This document shows, in pieces, positions 37,147 through 45,826 of a stretch of 62,256 bases of DNA; position 1 is the stretch's first letter, and every line of letters starts with the position of its first letter. A model generated the notes under the pieces. It saw nothing but the letters and a program-made list of their open reading frames with translations. It was not told the origin of the DNA and searched no databases. This DNA is from Hydrogenophilaceae bacterium (lineage in GTDB: Bacteria > Pseudomonadota > Gammaproteobacteria > Burkholderiales > Thiobacillaceae): positions 1-62,256 of the forward strand of contig JACAED010000017.1 of assembly GCA_013389025.1 (NCBI GenBank). The letters run 5' to 3'. The position numbers were made by a program, and so were the translations under genes.

Positions 37147-37683
37147 TCAATCCAAAGTTTCAATAAGATGGTTCTGGTTGGTGTAGATGCAAATCTGCCC
37201 TGCAATCTTGAGGCTTTCGGCGACGATGTCGCGGGCGGACAACGCACTGTGATTGAGCAGCGCCGAAGCTGCAGCCTGGGCATAGGCCCCGCCCGAGCCG
37301 ATGGCGGCAATGCCCTGCTCGGGTTCCAGAACGTCGCCGTTGCCGGTCAGAATCAACGTGCTGGTTTTGTCGGCAACGGCAAGCATGGCTTCTAGCCGGC
37401 GCAGCACCCGGTCGGTGCGCCAGTCCTTGGTCAGATCGACCGCCGCGCGAACCAGGTGCCCCTGGTGCTTTTCCAGCTTGGCTTCGAAGCGCTCAAACAA
37501 GGTGAACGCATCGGCCGTGGCGCCAGCGAATCCAGCCAGCACCTTGTCCTGGTATAGCCTGCGGATTTTGCGCGCGGTGGATTTGATGACGATGTTGCCC
37601 AGCGTGACCTGGCCGTCGCCGCCCAGTGCGACTTCATTGCCGCGGCGGACGGACAGGATGGTGGTGCCGTGATATTGATCCAT
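37147..37683 (-). CDS. hslV: HslV, peptidase subunit of HslVU protease
   Basis: HslV is the threonine peptidase core (two stacked hexamers) of the HslVU protease. The 178-aa product begins [15 protein letters not shown]; the TT pair marks the active-site threonine exposed after removal of a short propeptide, and the catalytic [10 protein letters not shown] and [11 protein letters not shown] motifs follow. It is the first gene of hslV-hslU. Confidence 0.97.
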   Translation of the reverse strand: MDQYHGTTILSVRRGNEVALGGDGQVTLGNIVIKSTARKIRRLYQDKVLAGFAGATADAFTLFERFEAKLEKHQGHLVRAAVDLTKDWRTDRVLRRLEAMLAVADKTSTLILTGNGDVLEPEQGIAAIGSGGAYAQAAASALLNHSALSARDIVAESLKIAGQICIYTNQNHLIETLD

Positions 37684-37731
37684 GATGATTTTCTGATTCA
37701 GAAAAAGTAACTGCGGGCGATGCTTCGCTTT

Positions 37732-38163
37732 TCAAGGCTTTCCCTGGCTGGCTTGCCAGAGCTGCATGAAACGGTTTGCCTCAAAGCCCATCATTTTTTG
37801 CGATCCTATCGTGATCAAGGGCACGTTGCGCCCACCCATCTGGCGGAATCTGGCCTCGCCGTATTCCGTCTTCTCCACATCCCATTCACTGAAGGGCACA
37901 TTGTTGTCCTTCATGAATGCCTTGGCGTGTTTGCAGACGCCGCACCATTCGGTGGTGTAAAGCGTTACGCCACGGTCCGTGCCCATTGCCTGGCTGACCT
38001 TGACGGGGCCGGAATAGCTTTGCAACTTGAGCTGCGTGGTTTTGGCAGCGGGCGGGGGCGCGTCGCTGTAATGCGTGCGACCTTGCGTGTCAGTCCATTT
38101 GTAAACACCGGAGAATGCGGGCATGGCCAGCATGGCGAAAACGATTATTTGAAGATATTTCAT
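37732..38163 (-). CDS. DUF4124-glutaredoxin-like periplasmic protein
   Basis: This 143-aa secreted protein has a signal peptide (about 1-19), a DUF4124 segment (GVYKWTDTQGRTHYSDAPPP, about 20-40) and a C-terminal glutaredoxin-like domain (about 60-143) with a CGVC redox motif (EWCGVCKHAKAFM) and the RNVPLITIG cis-Pro loop. It probably acts in thiol/disulfide chemistry of the envelope. The ATG at 38163 overlaps the ancestral TGA of the upstream DUF4126 frame (ATGA), so it was likely translationally coupled to it; the frame also stays open upstream without coding sense. Confidence 0.9.
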   Translation of the reverse strand: MKYLQIIVFAMLAMPAFSGVYKWTDTQGRTHYSDAPPPAAKTTQLKLQSYSGPVKVSQAMGTDRGVTLYTTEWCGVCKHAKAFMKDNNVPFSEWDVEKTEYGEARFRQMGGRNVPLITIGSQKMMGFEANRFMQLWQASQGKP

Positions 38164-38759
38164 GTAGTGGGCGTGTTGCGCGAGAGAAACATGCGACGGA
38201 TTGTGCGGATGAAAAAGGCTGCCAGAAAAATCGTCAGCACAATGAAGACCGCCAGCAGGGCCAGAAAGATTACCGGATGGTTGAATGCCGTCCACAGCCC
38301 TGCCCCCAGCATGACCTCTTCCGTCACTGAGGCGGCCACATTCTAGATAGGCTCGGGTGAGGTGTTGATGACGGCCCGGCTGCCAGACTTGGTCAATTGC
38401 GCGCTGGCAGCGACCCCGCCGCCGAGCAAGGCTACCAGGGTGGTCATTCCGGCGCCCCCGAGTTCCGGGAACAGGCTGGCCGCCAGCGCCGCACCGGCCG
38501 GAATGCGCAGAAAACTGTGCAGCGCATCCCACACACTGTCCAGCCAGGGAATCTTGTCGGCAAAAAATTCGGTCAGGCTCAGCAGGCCGGTTACGCCCAG
38601 ACTGACGGAATGAGACAGCCAGGCCAGCGCGTCCGGCAAGTCAAACCCGGCAAATCGTCCCAGCATGCCGAGAACGAACAGCACCAGGTACAGGCGCAGC
38701 CCGCTTCCCCACGCGACAGCGGCTGCAATGGCGGCTTGGGCGATGAGGGCATGGTCCAC
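38160..38759 (-). pseudogene. DUF4126 membrane protein interrupted by an in-frame TAG
   Basis: The frame is a DUF4126 family protein of unknown function, normally about 190-200 aa. From 38759 it reads 138 residues ending SRAVINTSPEPI, then TAG at 38343-38345, then 60 more in-frame residues (NVAASVTEEVMLGAGLWTAF, a hydrophobic helix, an Arg-rich end) to TGA at 38160. Family members read SPEP-x-SN-type sequence at this point, so a TCG to TAG change would explain it. Both halves are intact and the final TGA overlaps the next ATG. It is either a recent pseudogene, a truncated but working protein, an amber-suppressed gene or an assembly error. The 138-aa part (38343-38759) would be called as the CDS by default. 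Confidence 0.85.
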
Positions 38760-38778
38760 GAGTTAAAAACAGCAGGCG

Positions 38779-39888
38779 TTACACGAGTTTGGCCGGCTCT
38801 AATCTTGCGAGCTGGTCAATCCCCATGGCACGAAACAACTCATTGATGAGTGCGTTTTGTCCTTGCAAAACAATGGACTTGCCGCTTCCGAGCAGTTGCA
38901 TCAGATGGCTGATCAGACTGCCGATATAGGCATAATCCACCCGGGTCACTTCAGAGCAATCCACTGCAACCTCTTGCCTTGATTGAGCAAATTGAATCAG
39001 CGCTGCGATCTGGTTCTGGCTGGTTTCGGAAATGACGCCCTTCAGCTTGAAAGCATCGTTGGAGCTGGCCTGGGGAGTTTCCGGGGCGGCAACTTCCTGG
39101 GCTGTTCTGACATTTTCCCAGGAAGGCGGGGACACTTCGAAATGCACGGCATAATCGACAGCAAGGTCTTCGAATTCGTTTTGCTTGCCCAGCAGTTGGT
39201 ACATGGCCATCAGAAGCAGCCACCAGGCACTGGTGCCGCGGTCGCTGTTGAGCTTGCCTTTAAGGTTTTCTGCAAGCTGCGAGACACCGCTGATCTGCAG
39301 TGTTGCCTTGGATTTTTTCGCGCCGGTCAGGCCCTCCGCCAGATGGGCGGCACCTGCAGCTTCGAGTACGGTAATACGCGACAAGTCCAGCAACAGGATG
39401 TCTCCCTTTTTGGCGGCAGTCAGTTCGTCCTTCAACCTGCCTCCTGATGCGGCATCCAGTTTGGAATCGAAGCTCAAGGTCTTGCCAGCCTTGGCCACGG
39501 TGGAGGAAGCATTCTGATTTTTGCCAAGGTTGGGGGGTGAAGTTTCAAACTTGAGGGCGTAATCCTCCGCGAGTTGTTCGAACTCCTTGTCGCGGCCAGT
39601 CAGACGATAAAGGTCGAAGAGCATGTGCCAGGCGCGTGGCTCGTTTCCGGCAAGCAGGGAATGCAGTGTCTGTTCGGCATTTTCGAGCTGGTTGCTGGCG
39701 TACAGCATGGCTGCTTCATCCAGTGCGGTTTCGGGCGTGCCACCGACTTCCTCGACCACGATGCCGTGATTGTCAGGAATGGCTGAGCCGAAGGTCGTCA
39801 GACCTTTTGAAGGCGGCCCGTCCCCTGTTGATTGGGGGACCACCTTTTCGGGTTTGTTTCGGTCCTTGCGGAAAAACGGAATTGCCAT
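38779..39888 (-). CDS. STAS-domain protein with interspersed helical repeats
   Basis: This 369-aa cytoplasmic protein has a low-complexity N-terminus (1-45), a helical TPR-like segment (about 55-115; EPRAWHMLFDLYRLTGRDKEFEQLAEDYALKFE), a STAS-like domain (about 140-210; ILLLDLSRITVLEAAGAAHLAE), a second copy of the helical segment (about 215-255; AWWLLLMAMYQLLGKQNEFEDLAVDYAVHFE) and a second STAS-like domain (about 285-369; EVAVDCSEVTRVDYAYIGSL). The helix-STAS unit is thus duplicated. STAS domains commonly sense nucleotides or partner kinases; no kinase is adjacent. Function unknown. Confidence 0.85.
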   Translation of the reverse strand: MAIPFFRKDRNKPEKVVPQSTGDGPPSKGLTTFGSAIPDNHGIVVEEVGGTPETALDEAAMLYASNQLENAEQTLHSLLAGNEPRAWHMLFDLYRLTGRDKEFEQLAEDYALKFETSPPNLGKNQNASSTVAKAGKTLSFDSKLDAASGGRLKDELTAAKKGDILLLDLSRITVLEAAGAAHLAEGLTGAKKSKATLQISGVSQLAENLKGKLNSDRGTSAWWLLLMAMYQLLGKQNEFEDLAVDYAVHFEVSPPSWENVRTAQEVAAPETPQASSNDAFKLKGVISETSQNQIAALIQFAQSRQEVAVDCSEVTRVDYAYIGSLISHLMQLLGSGKSIVLQGQNALINELFRAMGIDQLARLEPAKLV

Positions 39889-39934
39889 GTTCTCTGGTCT
39901 GGATTGGGCTAATTCGTACTGGTTTGCAAGTTAA

Positions 39935-41005
39935 TCATACTGCGGTTTGAGTGATTTCGGGTGATGGCCTGCCGGAAGCGGTATTTGTAAAATCCGACAG
40001 GACCCGATGGACGAATTCCGGTTCCAGGTCACGGACGATGAATACGAAGCGGCTGCGGTGGTCGTCACTGGGCCATTTTTCAAGTTCGGCCTCCGTATAG
40101 AGGACATGCTGCACACCATGCAAAACGGTGGGTTTGTCTGTTCCGGCAATATTGACGATAGCCTTGAAGCGCAAGAGGTGCCCGGATCGGAATCCAACCA
40201 GCATTTCGAGCGCGCCCGCCAGACCGGTCAGTGGAATGGGCTCATCGATGATGACTGAAAACGACCGGATGCGGCTGTCATGGCTGCCGGATTGTGGCTT
40301 GACCTGGCCGAGCCTGGTCTGGCCAACCGGTTTGTAACGCTGCTCGTTCAGCCACTTTTGCACATCCGGGGTCTTGTCGCGGGTGTTGAAAAGCCCCAGA
40401 TCGAGAATCCGGCCGAAATCCATCTCGCCCCTGATGGCGGTGATCTGTTCGGCGGCCGGATTGAGCTCGCCCAGCCGTTGCCGCAATGCAGCAACCGTAT
40501 CAGGCTTCGCCAGATCGGTTTTGGTGAGGATAAGGCGGTCTGCCACGGCAGCCTGCTTGACGGCCTCGAAATAACTGTCCAACTGAACGTCCCCAAGCAA
40601 GGCGTCCACCGTGGTGACGACGCCATCCATGCGAAACCGCGCGCGCACCCAGGGATCGTTGAGCACGGTGTCGAGGATGGGCGCCGGGTCGGCAATGCCC
40701 GTGGTTTCGATCACCACGCGCTCGAACCCGGGAATATCGCCACGCTTACGGGCCATGAAGAGATTTTTCAGCGTGGGTGACAGCGAACCGGAAACCGTGC
40801 AGCAGACACAGCCGCCCGAGAGCACGGCCATCGGCCCTTCCATCTTTTCCAGCAGGTCATGGTCAAGGCTGACGTCACCGAATTCGTTCATCACCACGGC
40901 GGTGCGTGGTAAATGGCGAATGAGCTGATTGAGCAGTGTGGTCTTGCCGCTGCCCAGAAAGCCGGTAAGGAGCGTGACGGGAAGAAGTACGGGGGGTTGC
41001 ATCAT
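39935..41005 (-). CDS. CobW/YjiA-type G3E GTPase (metal chaperone)
   Basis: This 356-aa G3E GTPase probably acts as a metallochaperone (zinc or cobalt). Walker A is GFLGSGKTTLL (15-25), the metal-binding CxCC motif is GGCVCC (64-69), the switch ETTGIADPAP follows, and NKxD is TKTDLAKPD (about 161-169). The C-terminal domain (about 245-356) is the CobW C domain. It overlaps xerC by 4 bp and is the last gene of dapF-DUF484-xerC-cobW. No Zur site was seen, so the metal is unresolved. Confidence 0.92.
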   Translation of the reverse strand: MMQPPVLLPVTLLTGFLGSGKTTLLNQLIRHLPRTAVVMNEFGDVSLDHDLLEKMEGPMAVLSGGCVCCTVSGSLSPTLKNLFMARKRGDIPGFERVVIETTGIADPAPILDTVLNDPWVRARFRMDGVVTTVDALLGDVQLDSYFEAVKQAAVADRLILTKTDLAKPDTVAALRQRLGELNPAAEQITAIRGEMDFGRILDLGLFNTRDKTPDVQKWLNEQRYKPVGQTRLGQVKPQSGSHDSRIRSFSVIIDEPIPLTGLAGALEMLVGFRSGHLLRFKAIVNIAGTDKPTVLHGVQHVLYTEAELEKWPSDDHRSRFVFIVRDLEPEFVHRVLSDFTNTASGRPSPEITQTAV

Positions 41006-41883
41006 TTTTGCCGCTTGGCGCGCGGGTGCGCCGTGTCGTAGACCCTGGCCAGATGCTGGTAATCCAGATGGGTATAGACCTGCGTGGTACTGATGTTGGC
41101 GTGACCCAGCATTTCCTGCACGGCACGCAGATCGCCAGAAGATTGCAGTACGTGCGTGGCAAAAGAGTGACGCAGCATATGCGGGTGGACATGCACTGGC
41201 AGGCCCGCTTTTCGGGCCCAGCGGTTCAACCGCAGTTGCACCTGGCGCGCCGAAAGACGGCCGCCTTGGCGATTGACGAACACAGCCTTTTCATCGCCTT
41301 TGGCGATTTGCCCCCGTGCCGTCAGCCATTCGTTCAATGCCATTCGTGCTTTATTGCCAACCGGCACGAGCCGCGTCTTGCTGCCCTTGCCGGTGACGGT
41401 GGCATCGCCCGAAGCGAGATCAAGCGACATCACATCAAGATTGACCAGCTCGGCCAGCCGCAGGCCAGCCGAATAAAACAGCTCAAACATGGCCTTGTCG
41501 CGTATTTCCAGGTCGTCCTTGGGTGCCAGATCGAGCAATTGCGTGCAATTATCGGGTGAAAGGGCTTCTGGCAAGGCGCGGCGGGATTTAGGCGGCCGCA
41601 GGTCAGTGCAGGGGTTGCGTGGAAACCCGAGCCGTTTGCAGGCAAAGCGGTAAAACCCGCGCCATGCGGACAGCCGGCGGGCAAGGCTTCTGGATGACAA
41701 GCCCTGGCTGTGCAGGCGGGCAATGAAATGGCGGATTTGCGGGCCCTCGAGGCGTTGCAGGGGCGTATCCTGCGCCTGCTCCTGCAGGCTGGCCAGGTCA
41801 CGCCGGTAGTTTTCGACCGTAAGCGGCGACAGCCGGCGCTCAACAGCAAGATGGGCCAGGTAATGCTCGACGGCTTCTGTCAT
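41002..41883 (-). CDS. xerC: Tyrosine recombinase XerC
   Basis: XerC acts with XerD at dif to resolve chromosome dimers. The 293-aa protein has an N-terminal SAM-like domain (1-90) and all catalytic residues: Arg142 (GLRLAEL), Lys166 (TGKGSKTR), His235 and Arg238 (HPHMLRHSFATH), His261 (LGHANISTT) and nucleophile Tyr270 (QVYTHLDY). Spacing agrees with E. coli XerC. It sits in the conserved dapF-DUF484-xerC block (4-bp overlaps on both sides), which separates it from phage or integron integrases. Confidence 0.97.
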   Translation of the reverse strand: MTEAVEHYLAHLAVERRLSPLTVENYRRDLASLQEQAQDTPLQRLEGPQIRHFIARLHSQGLSSRSLARRLSAWRGFYRFACKRLGFPRNPCTDLRPPKSRRALPEALSPDNCTQLLDLAPKDDLEIRDKAMFELFYSAGLRLAELVNLDVMSLDLASGDATVTGKGSKTRLVPVGNKARMALNEWLTARGQIAKGDEKAVFVNRQGGRLSARQVQLRLNRWARKAGLPVHVHPHMLRHSFATHVLQSSGDLRAVQEMLGHANISTTQVYTHLDYQHLARVYDTAHPRAKRQK

Positions 41884-42515
41884 GCCATGCGCGTCAACGC
41901 TGCACCGATGAGTTGTCCCAGACGTTCCAGGTACAGCGTGCCCATTTCCGGGTAAAAACGTTTGGGGTCTTCCGAGCCCAGCACCAGCAGGCCAACGGTG
42001 TGCTGGCCACGCAGGGGGACGGCGGCAAAGGATTTCAGATGGGCCGCCGCCTCGCCAAACCAGGAGTATGCCTCTTCAATCCTTAAGGCGCCGCAGCTTG
42101 GGTGCATCAGATTGTCGATTTCCTGTTTCAATCCGTCACTGACAGGTTGTTCCGGCGTGTTCCAGATACGGACGACGTGATGCGGCACGGCAAACCCCTC
42201 GCGCAGATGCAAGGCGAGCACGGCCAGCAGTTCATTGATGTCACGCGCGGAAATGATGTCCAGTGAAAGCTTGTGCATTTTTTCGGAAATGCTGTCGTTT
42301 TCCTCGCCAAAGCGGATGAGCTCGGCCAGCTTGCCTTCCAGCAAATGCACCTTGTCGCGCATGGACAAAACCTGACGCTCGGTGATCGATATCGCATGCG
42401 TGCCGTGCGGATGGGTAATGCTCAAAGTGGTGAGCAGCTCGGGGAACTGGTTGAAAAAATCCGGATGGGCGGAAAGATAAGCAGCAATCAGGTTTGCATC
42501 GACGGGGTCGTTCAT
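41880..42515 (-). CDS. DUF484 family protein
   Basis: This 211-aa GAF-like protein belongs to DUF484 (YigA), always found between dapF and xerC in proteobacteria, function unknown. The N-terminal [21 protein letters not shown] and the central [26 protein letters not shown] coiled region are typical, followed by a GAF-type fold (about 90-211; [22 protein letters not shown]). It overlaps dapF and xerC by 4 bp each, implying coupled translation. Confidence 0.95.
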   Translation of the reverse strand: MNDPVDANLIAAYLSAHPDFFNQFPELLTTLSITHPHGTHAISITERQVLSMRDKVHLLEGKLAELIRFGEENDSISEKMHKLSLDIISARDINELLAVLALHLREGFAVPHHVVRIWNTPEQPVSDGLKQEIDNLMHPSCGALRIEEAYSWFGEAAAHLKSFAAVPLRGQHTVGLLVLGSEDPKRFYPEMGTLYLERLGQLIGAALTRMA

Positions 42516-43345
42516 TCAATCTCCATAATGCCTTCAAAAACAGTGGCTGCCGGGCCGGTCATCATGACAGGCTCGCCTTCGCCCTGCCATTCTATGGTCA
42601 AAACACCGCCGCGGGTTTCGACATTGACGGGTGTATCCAGCAGGCCGCGCATCATGCCTGAGACGGCTGCGGCGCAGGCGCCAGTGCCGCAGGACAGGGT
42701 TTCGCCCGCGCCACGCTCGTAAACCCGGAGCTTGATGTGGCGGCGGTCGATGATCTGCATGAAACCCGCGTTGACCCGGGCGGGAAAGCGCGGGTGGTGC
42801 TCGATCAGCGGTCCCTGCGTGGCGACTGGTGCGGTATCCACATTTTCGACGATCTGCACCGCATGCGGATTACCCATCGACAGCGCGCTGATGGTAACCG
42901 GTGTGCCCATGACATCCAGTTCGTAAGTCGTGGCACGGGCCGGGGCGTCGAAAGGAATATCGGCCGGATCGAAGCGCGGCGCACCCATGTTGACGGTCAC
43001 GCGCCCATCGGCTTCCAGCCGCGGCTGGATCAGTCCGCTTTGGGTTTCGACGGTGATGTATGTTTTTTTGGTGAGCTTCTTGTCGACGACAAAACGCACG
43101 AAGCAGCGCGCGCCATTGCCGCACTGTTCGACTTCGCCGCCATCGGCGTTGAAAATACGGTAGCGGAAATCGGCTTGCGGATTGTGCGGCTTTTCGACCA
43201 GCAAAAGCTGATCGCAGCCCACGCCAAAATGCCGGTCGGCAATGCCGCGAATCTGGCTGGCGGACAAATTCACGGCCTGGCTGATCCCGTCAATGACGAC
43301 GAAATCATTGCCCGCGCCGTGCATTTTGGTGAAATGCAGTTTCAT
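42512..43345 (-). CDS. dapF: Diaminopimelate epimerase DapF
   Basis: DapF interconverts LL- and meso-diaminopimelate for lysine and peptidoglycan. The 277-aa protein has the [19 protein letters not shown] start, the first catalytic cysteine in [10 protein letters not shown] (about 73-82) and the second in [11 protein letters not shown] (about 219-229). It opens the dapF-DUF484-xerC-cobW operon. Confidence 0.98.
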   Translation of the reverse strand: MKLHFTKMHGAGNDFVVIDGISQAVNLSASQIRGIADRHFGVGCDQLLLVEKPHNPQADFRYRIFNADGGEVEQCGNGARCFVRFVVDKKLTKKTYITVETQSGLIQPRLEADGRVTVNMGAPRFDPADIPFDAPARATTYELDVMGTPVTISALSMGNPHAVQIVENVDTAPVATQGPLIEHHPRFPARVNAGFMQIIDRRHIKLRVYERGAGETLSCGTGACAAAVSGMMRGLLDTPVNVETRGGVLTIEWQGEGEPVMMTGPAATVFEGIMEIE

Positions 43346-43393
43346 GCCCAGAAGTCTACCTAAACCCGTGCCATACAGCGAACCGAAATCGCT

Positions 43394-43897
43394 TCAGGGG
43401 AGCAAGTCCATTTCCAGCAGGTAATCATCCATGACGAAGCCATTACCGATATCGAGCACATCCTGGCCATAAATCCTGAAACCGTATTTTGCATAGGCGG
43501 CAAGGGCAATCGTATTGCGTTTGTTGACGCGCAAAATCAGACGGGCCGCACCCACGTTATGAGCCTGTTGCGTCACCCGCCCAAGCAGGGCTCGCCCCAC
43601 CCCCTTGCGTTGATGATCGGGGCGCACGTACAGCTTGTCCAGCTTCCAGATGGAAGGCGATTCGTCGGCGAAAGCCTGTGCGAAACCGATCATTGTTTGG
43701 CCGTGCCACGCGGCCAGCCAGCAACTTCTTACGAGGCTGGCGCGTATGTTTTCAGCTGAATAACGCTGGGCCAGCATGTAGTCGATTTGTGCCTTGCCGA
43801 TGATGCCTGGGTAGTGCGCATGCCAGATTTCATGCGCCAGTTCGCATAGCGAATCGATTTCATTCGCCTCGAGTGGCCTAACAGAAAACTCAGTCAT
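43394..43897 (-). CDS. GNAT family N-acetyltransferase
   Basis: This 167-aa GCN5-related acetyltransferase has the acetyl-CoA binding loop RPDHQRKGVGRALL (about 94-107) and a C-terminal YGFRIYG-x-D strand. Its N-terminus reads MTEFSVRPLEANEIDSL. The acceptor is unknown; RimI-like or small-molecule acetylation are both possible. The ATG at 43897 is 4 bp after the upstream acyltransferase stop; a longer frame to 43993 overlaps that gene and is unlikely. Confidence 0.88.
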   Translation of the reverse strand: MTEFSVRPLEANEIDSLCELAHEIWHAHYPGIIGKAQIDYMLAQRYSAENIRASLVRSCWLAAWHGQTMIGFAQAFADESPSIWKLDKLYVRPDHQRKGVGRALLGRVTQQAHNVGAARLILRVNKRNTIALAAYAKYGFRIYGQDVLDIGNGFVMDDYLLEMDLLP

Positions 43898-44771
43898 ACA
43901 GGCTGGGCTCGCCCTCGGGCCGTGTTTTGAAACGACGGTGCGCCCATAAATACTGTTCCGGCATTTCGCGGATGCGGTCTTCGATGAACGCATTCATGCG
44001 CCGTGTGTCGGCTTCGATATCGCCACTCGGAAAGTTCTCCCACTCGGGATAGAATTTCATCACATAACCACGCCCGCCCGGAAGCTGGCGGGTGATGGCG
44101 GGAACGACCTTGGCGCCGGTTACTCTGGCAAGGCGTGACAGGGCCGGCACGGTGGCAGTCTGGATACCGAAAAAAGGCACGAAGATCGATTCGCTTCTGC
44201 CTGCGTCCTGATCGGGCAGGTAGTAAAACGGCAGACCCGAGCGAATCGCGCCGATTACCGGTCGGATACCTTCGTGCTTGGAGACGAGCAGGGTCTGGTT
44301 GAAGCGGCTGCGCGCATGCAACAAGTGACGGTTTACGACCGCGCTGCGTGCAAGGCTGTACATGGAGGCAATGCGCGTGTGGGCCGTCATCCGCACACCG
44401 CCCATGTCCAGCCCGACGAAATGCGGCGCCATCAGGATCAACGGCTTCCCTTGATGCGCATCGAGATGCGCTTCATCCTCGAATCGAACGAGCTTTTTTA
44501 TCCGCGCTTCGCTTGCCCACACCAGCAGGCCGTGCTCCAGGGCGGCGCGGGTGCTGGCCTGGAGATTTCTTTTCAGCAACGTTTGAATTTCGGAAGCGTT
44601 TTTCTCGGGAAAACATAATTCGAGATTGCGCTGTGCGACGTGCTTGCGTCGTCTGGCAAGATGGTAGGCCAGCCAGCCAACGAAATTCCCGACTGCCGCC
44701 TGCACACACAGCGGTAACCAGTGAAACAGCCACAAAAAACCGAATCCAAGGCGGCTGAAAAATTCGCTCAT
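43890..44771 (-). CDS. Lipid A biosynthesis acyltransferase (LpxL/LpxM/HtrB family), copy 1
   Basis: This 293-aa inner-membrane acyltransferase adds a secondary acyl chain to Kdo2-lipid A. It has an N-terminal membrane helix (about 8-35), the catalytic H-x4-D box in APHFVGLDMGG (about 136-146), and the DQDAGRSESIFVPFFG and ALSRLARVTGAKVVPAITR blocks. It overlaps the second acyltransferase gene by 4 bp (ATGA). Which of the two is LpxL or LpxM cannot be decided from sequence alone. Confidence 0.92.
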   Translation of the reverse strand: MSEFFSRLGFGFLWLFHWLPLCVQAAVGNFVGWLAYHLARRRKHVAQRNLELCFPEKNASEIQTLLKRNLQASTRAALEHGLLVWASEARIKKLVRFEDEAHLDAHQGKPLILMAPHFVGLDMGGVRMTAHTRIASMYSLARSAVVNRHLLHARSRFNQTLLVSKHEGIRPVIGAIRSGLPFYYLPDQDAGRSESIFVPFFGIQTATVPALSRLARVTGAKVVPAITRQLPGGRGYVMKFYPEWENFPSGDIEADTRRMNAFIEDRIREMPEQYLWAHRRFKTRPEGEPSLYD

Positions 44772-45667
44772 GCGGGTGGGGTGCCGGGTGGCGGCTCGTC
44801 CTGCTCCGGTTCAGTCTTGGGTGGCGCTTCTGCGCCACCGGGCTGCTTGTAGCGTGCGTAGCTCCACATGTATTGCGCGGGCAGCTTGCTGGCGACGCGT
44901 TCCACTTCCCTGTTCAGCGCGGCGGCGGCCTCGGCGCGGTCTTTGGGTAGCGGCGCCTCCAGCGGGTCGAAATGAATCCTGAATCCGCGTCCCCACGAAA
45001 GCCGCTCGGCATAGACCATCAGCGGCGTCGCGCCGGTTGAATGAATCAGCCGCACGGTCATGGTTGGCGTGTAGGCCCAACGGCCGAAGAAGGGCGCCCA
45101 CACGCCATCGCCTTTCGTGGCGACCTGATCGGGCAGTACACCGATGGCTTCGCCACGCTTCAATGCACCCAGCAGCGCCTTGACGCCGGACAGGTCGGTT
45201 GGCACCAGCTTGGCCTGTCCACGCTCACGGCCCTGGCGCATGAGTCTGTCGACGGCGGCTTTGCGGGAAGGTTTGTACATGGCAGTAAAAGGCTGGCGAA
45301 AAGCCAGGTACAGATTGATGATTTCCCAACAGCCGATATGCGGCGCGATCACCACTACACCTTTGCCGGCCTTCATCGCGGCTTCGAAATGTTCCCAGCC
45401 GGGTGTTTCCCGCACCAGTTTGACGACATTCTCGTGCGGACGCAGCCAGACCGCGGCAATTTCAAGCAAACCCTTGCCGGTTTCCTGTATCACTTTGCGC
45501 AGCAAACCAGGGTGCGACTGAATCAGTCCGCTCTGCGCCAGGTTTTCCCGCACCCGCTGCTGATGGCGGCCTGGCCATAGCCAGATCAGCCAGCCCAGCA
45601 CGATGCCTAGTGTGTGCAGTAGCGGCAGTGGTAACAGGGAAAAGAGCCGGAGCACCGAAAGAATCAT
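44768..45667 (-). CDS. Lipid A biosynthesis acyltransferase (LpxL/LpxM/HtrB family), copy 2
   Basis: This 299-aa paralogue is upstream of the copy at 43890. It has an N-terminal helix (about 5-30), the catalytic APHIGCWEIINLYL motif (His and Glu of H-x4-E, about 110-115), LPDQVATKGDGVWAPFFGR near 175-193 and a C-terminal Pro/Glu-rich tail (PPKTEPEQDEPPPGTPP) that copy 1 lacks. The H-x4-E rather than H-x4-D box distinguishes it. Together they probably complete lipid A acylation in two steps. Confidence 0.92.
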   Translation of the reverse strand: MILSVLRLFSLLPLPLLHTLGIVLGWLIWLWPGRHQQRVRENLAQSGLIQSHPGLLRKVIQETGKGLLEIAAVWLRPHENVVKLVRETPGWEHFEAAMKAGKGVVVIAPHIGCWEIINLYLAFRQPFTAMYKPSRKAAVDRLMRQGRERGQAKLVPTDLSGVKALLGALKRGEAIGVLPDQVATKGDGVWAPFFGRWAYTPTMTVRLIHSTGATPLMVYAERLSWGRGFRIHFDPLEAPLPKDRAEAAAALNREVERVASKLPAQYMWSYARYKQPGGAEAPPKTEPEQDEPPPGTPPA

Positions 45668-45728
45668 CCGACTTGACGATAATGAGGGTTGGGGTTGAAA
45701 ATCCGCCTAGCCGCCGCGTTAATCGAGA

Positions 45729-45826
45729 CAACTTGCGGGCGGGATACAAATACAGCTAAAGCGTCGCCGCTCCGAAAGCCCCCAGGACAGGTAACGCAAG
45801 TTGACGGGGGGAATTTTGGAGCTTTC
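45729..45826 (+). promoter_or_regulatory. Structured metK leader with alternative pairings that hide the RBS
   Basis: The 98 nt before metK can form a nested hairpin: GCTCC (45769-45773) with GGAGC (45818-45822, contains the ribosome-binding site), CCCCC (45779-45783) with GGGGG (45806-45810), and an inner AAC-GCAA-GTT stem-loop. An upstream 9-nt arm, CAACTTGCG (45729-45737), is perfectly complementary to CGCAAGTTG (45795-45803) in that inner loop, so two folds compete or form a pseudoknot. It matches no SAM riboswitch class I can recognise. A dyad operator for a DNA-binding protein is an alternative. Confidence 0.45.

Noticed and set aside
38164-38532. N-terminal extension of the DUF4124-glutaredoxin gene
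   Set aside because: It is the shadow of the DUF4126 gene in another frame. The signal peptide begins at 38163.
41002-41883. Tyrosine recombinase as a phage or integron integrase
   Set aside because: The dapF-DUF484 context and catalytic spacing identify housekeeping XerC. No att or attC sites were seen.
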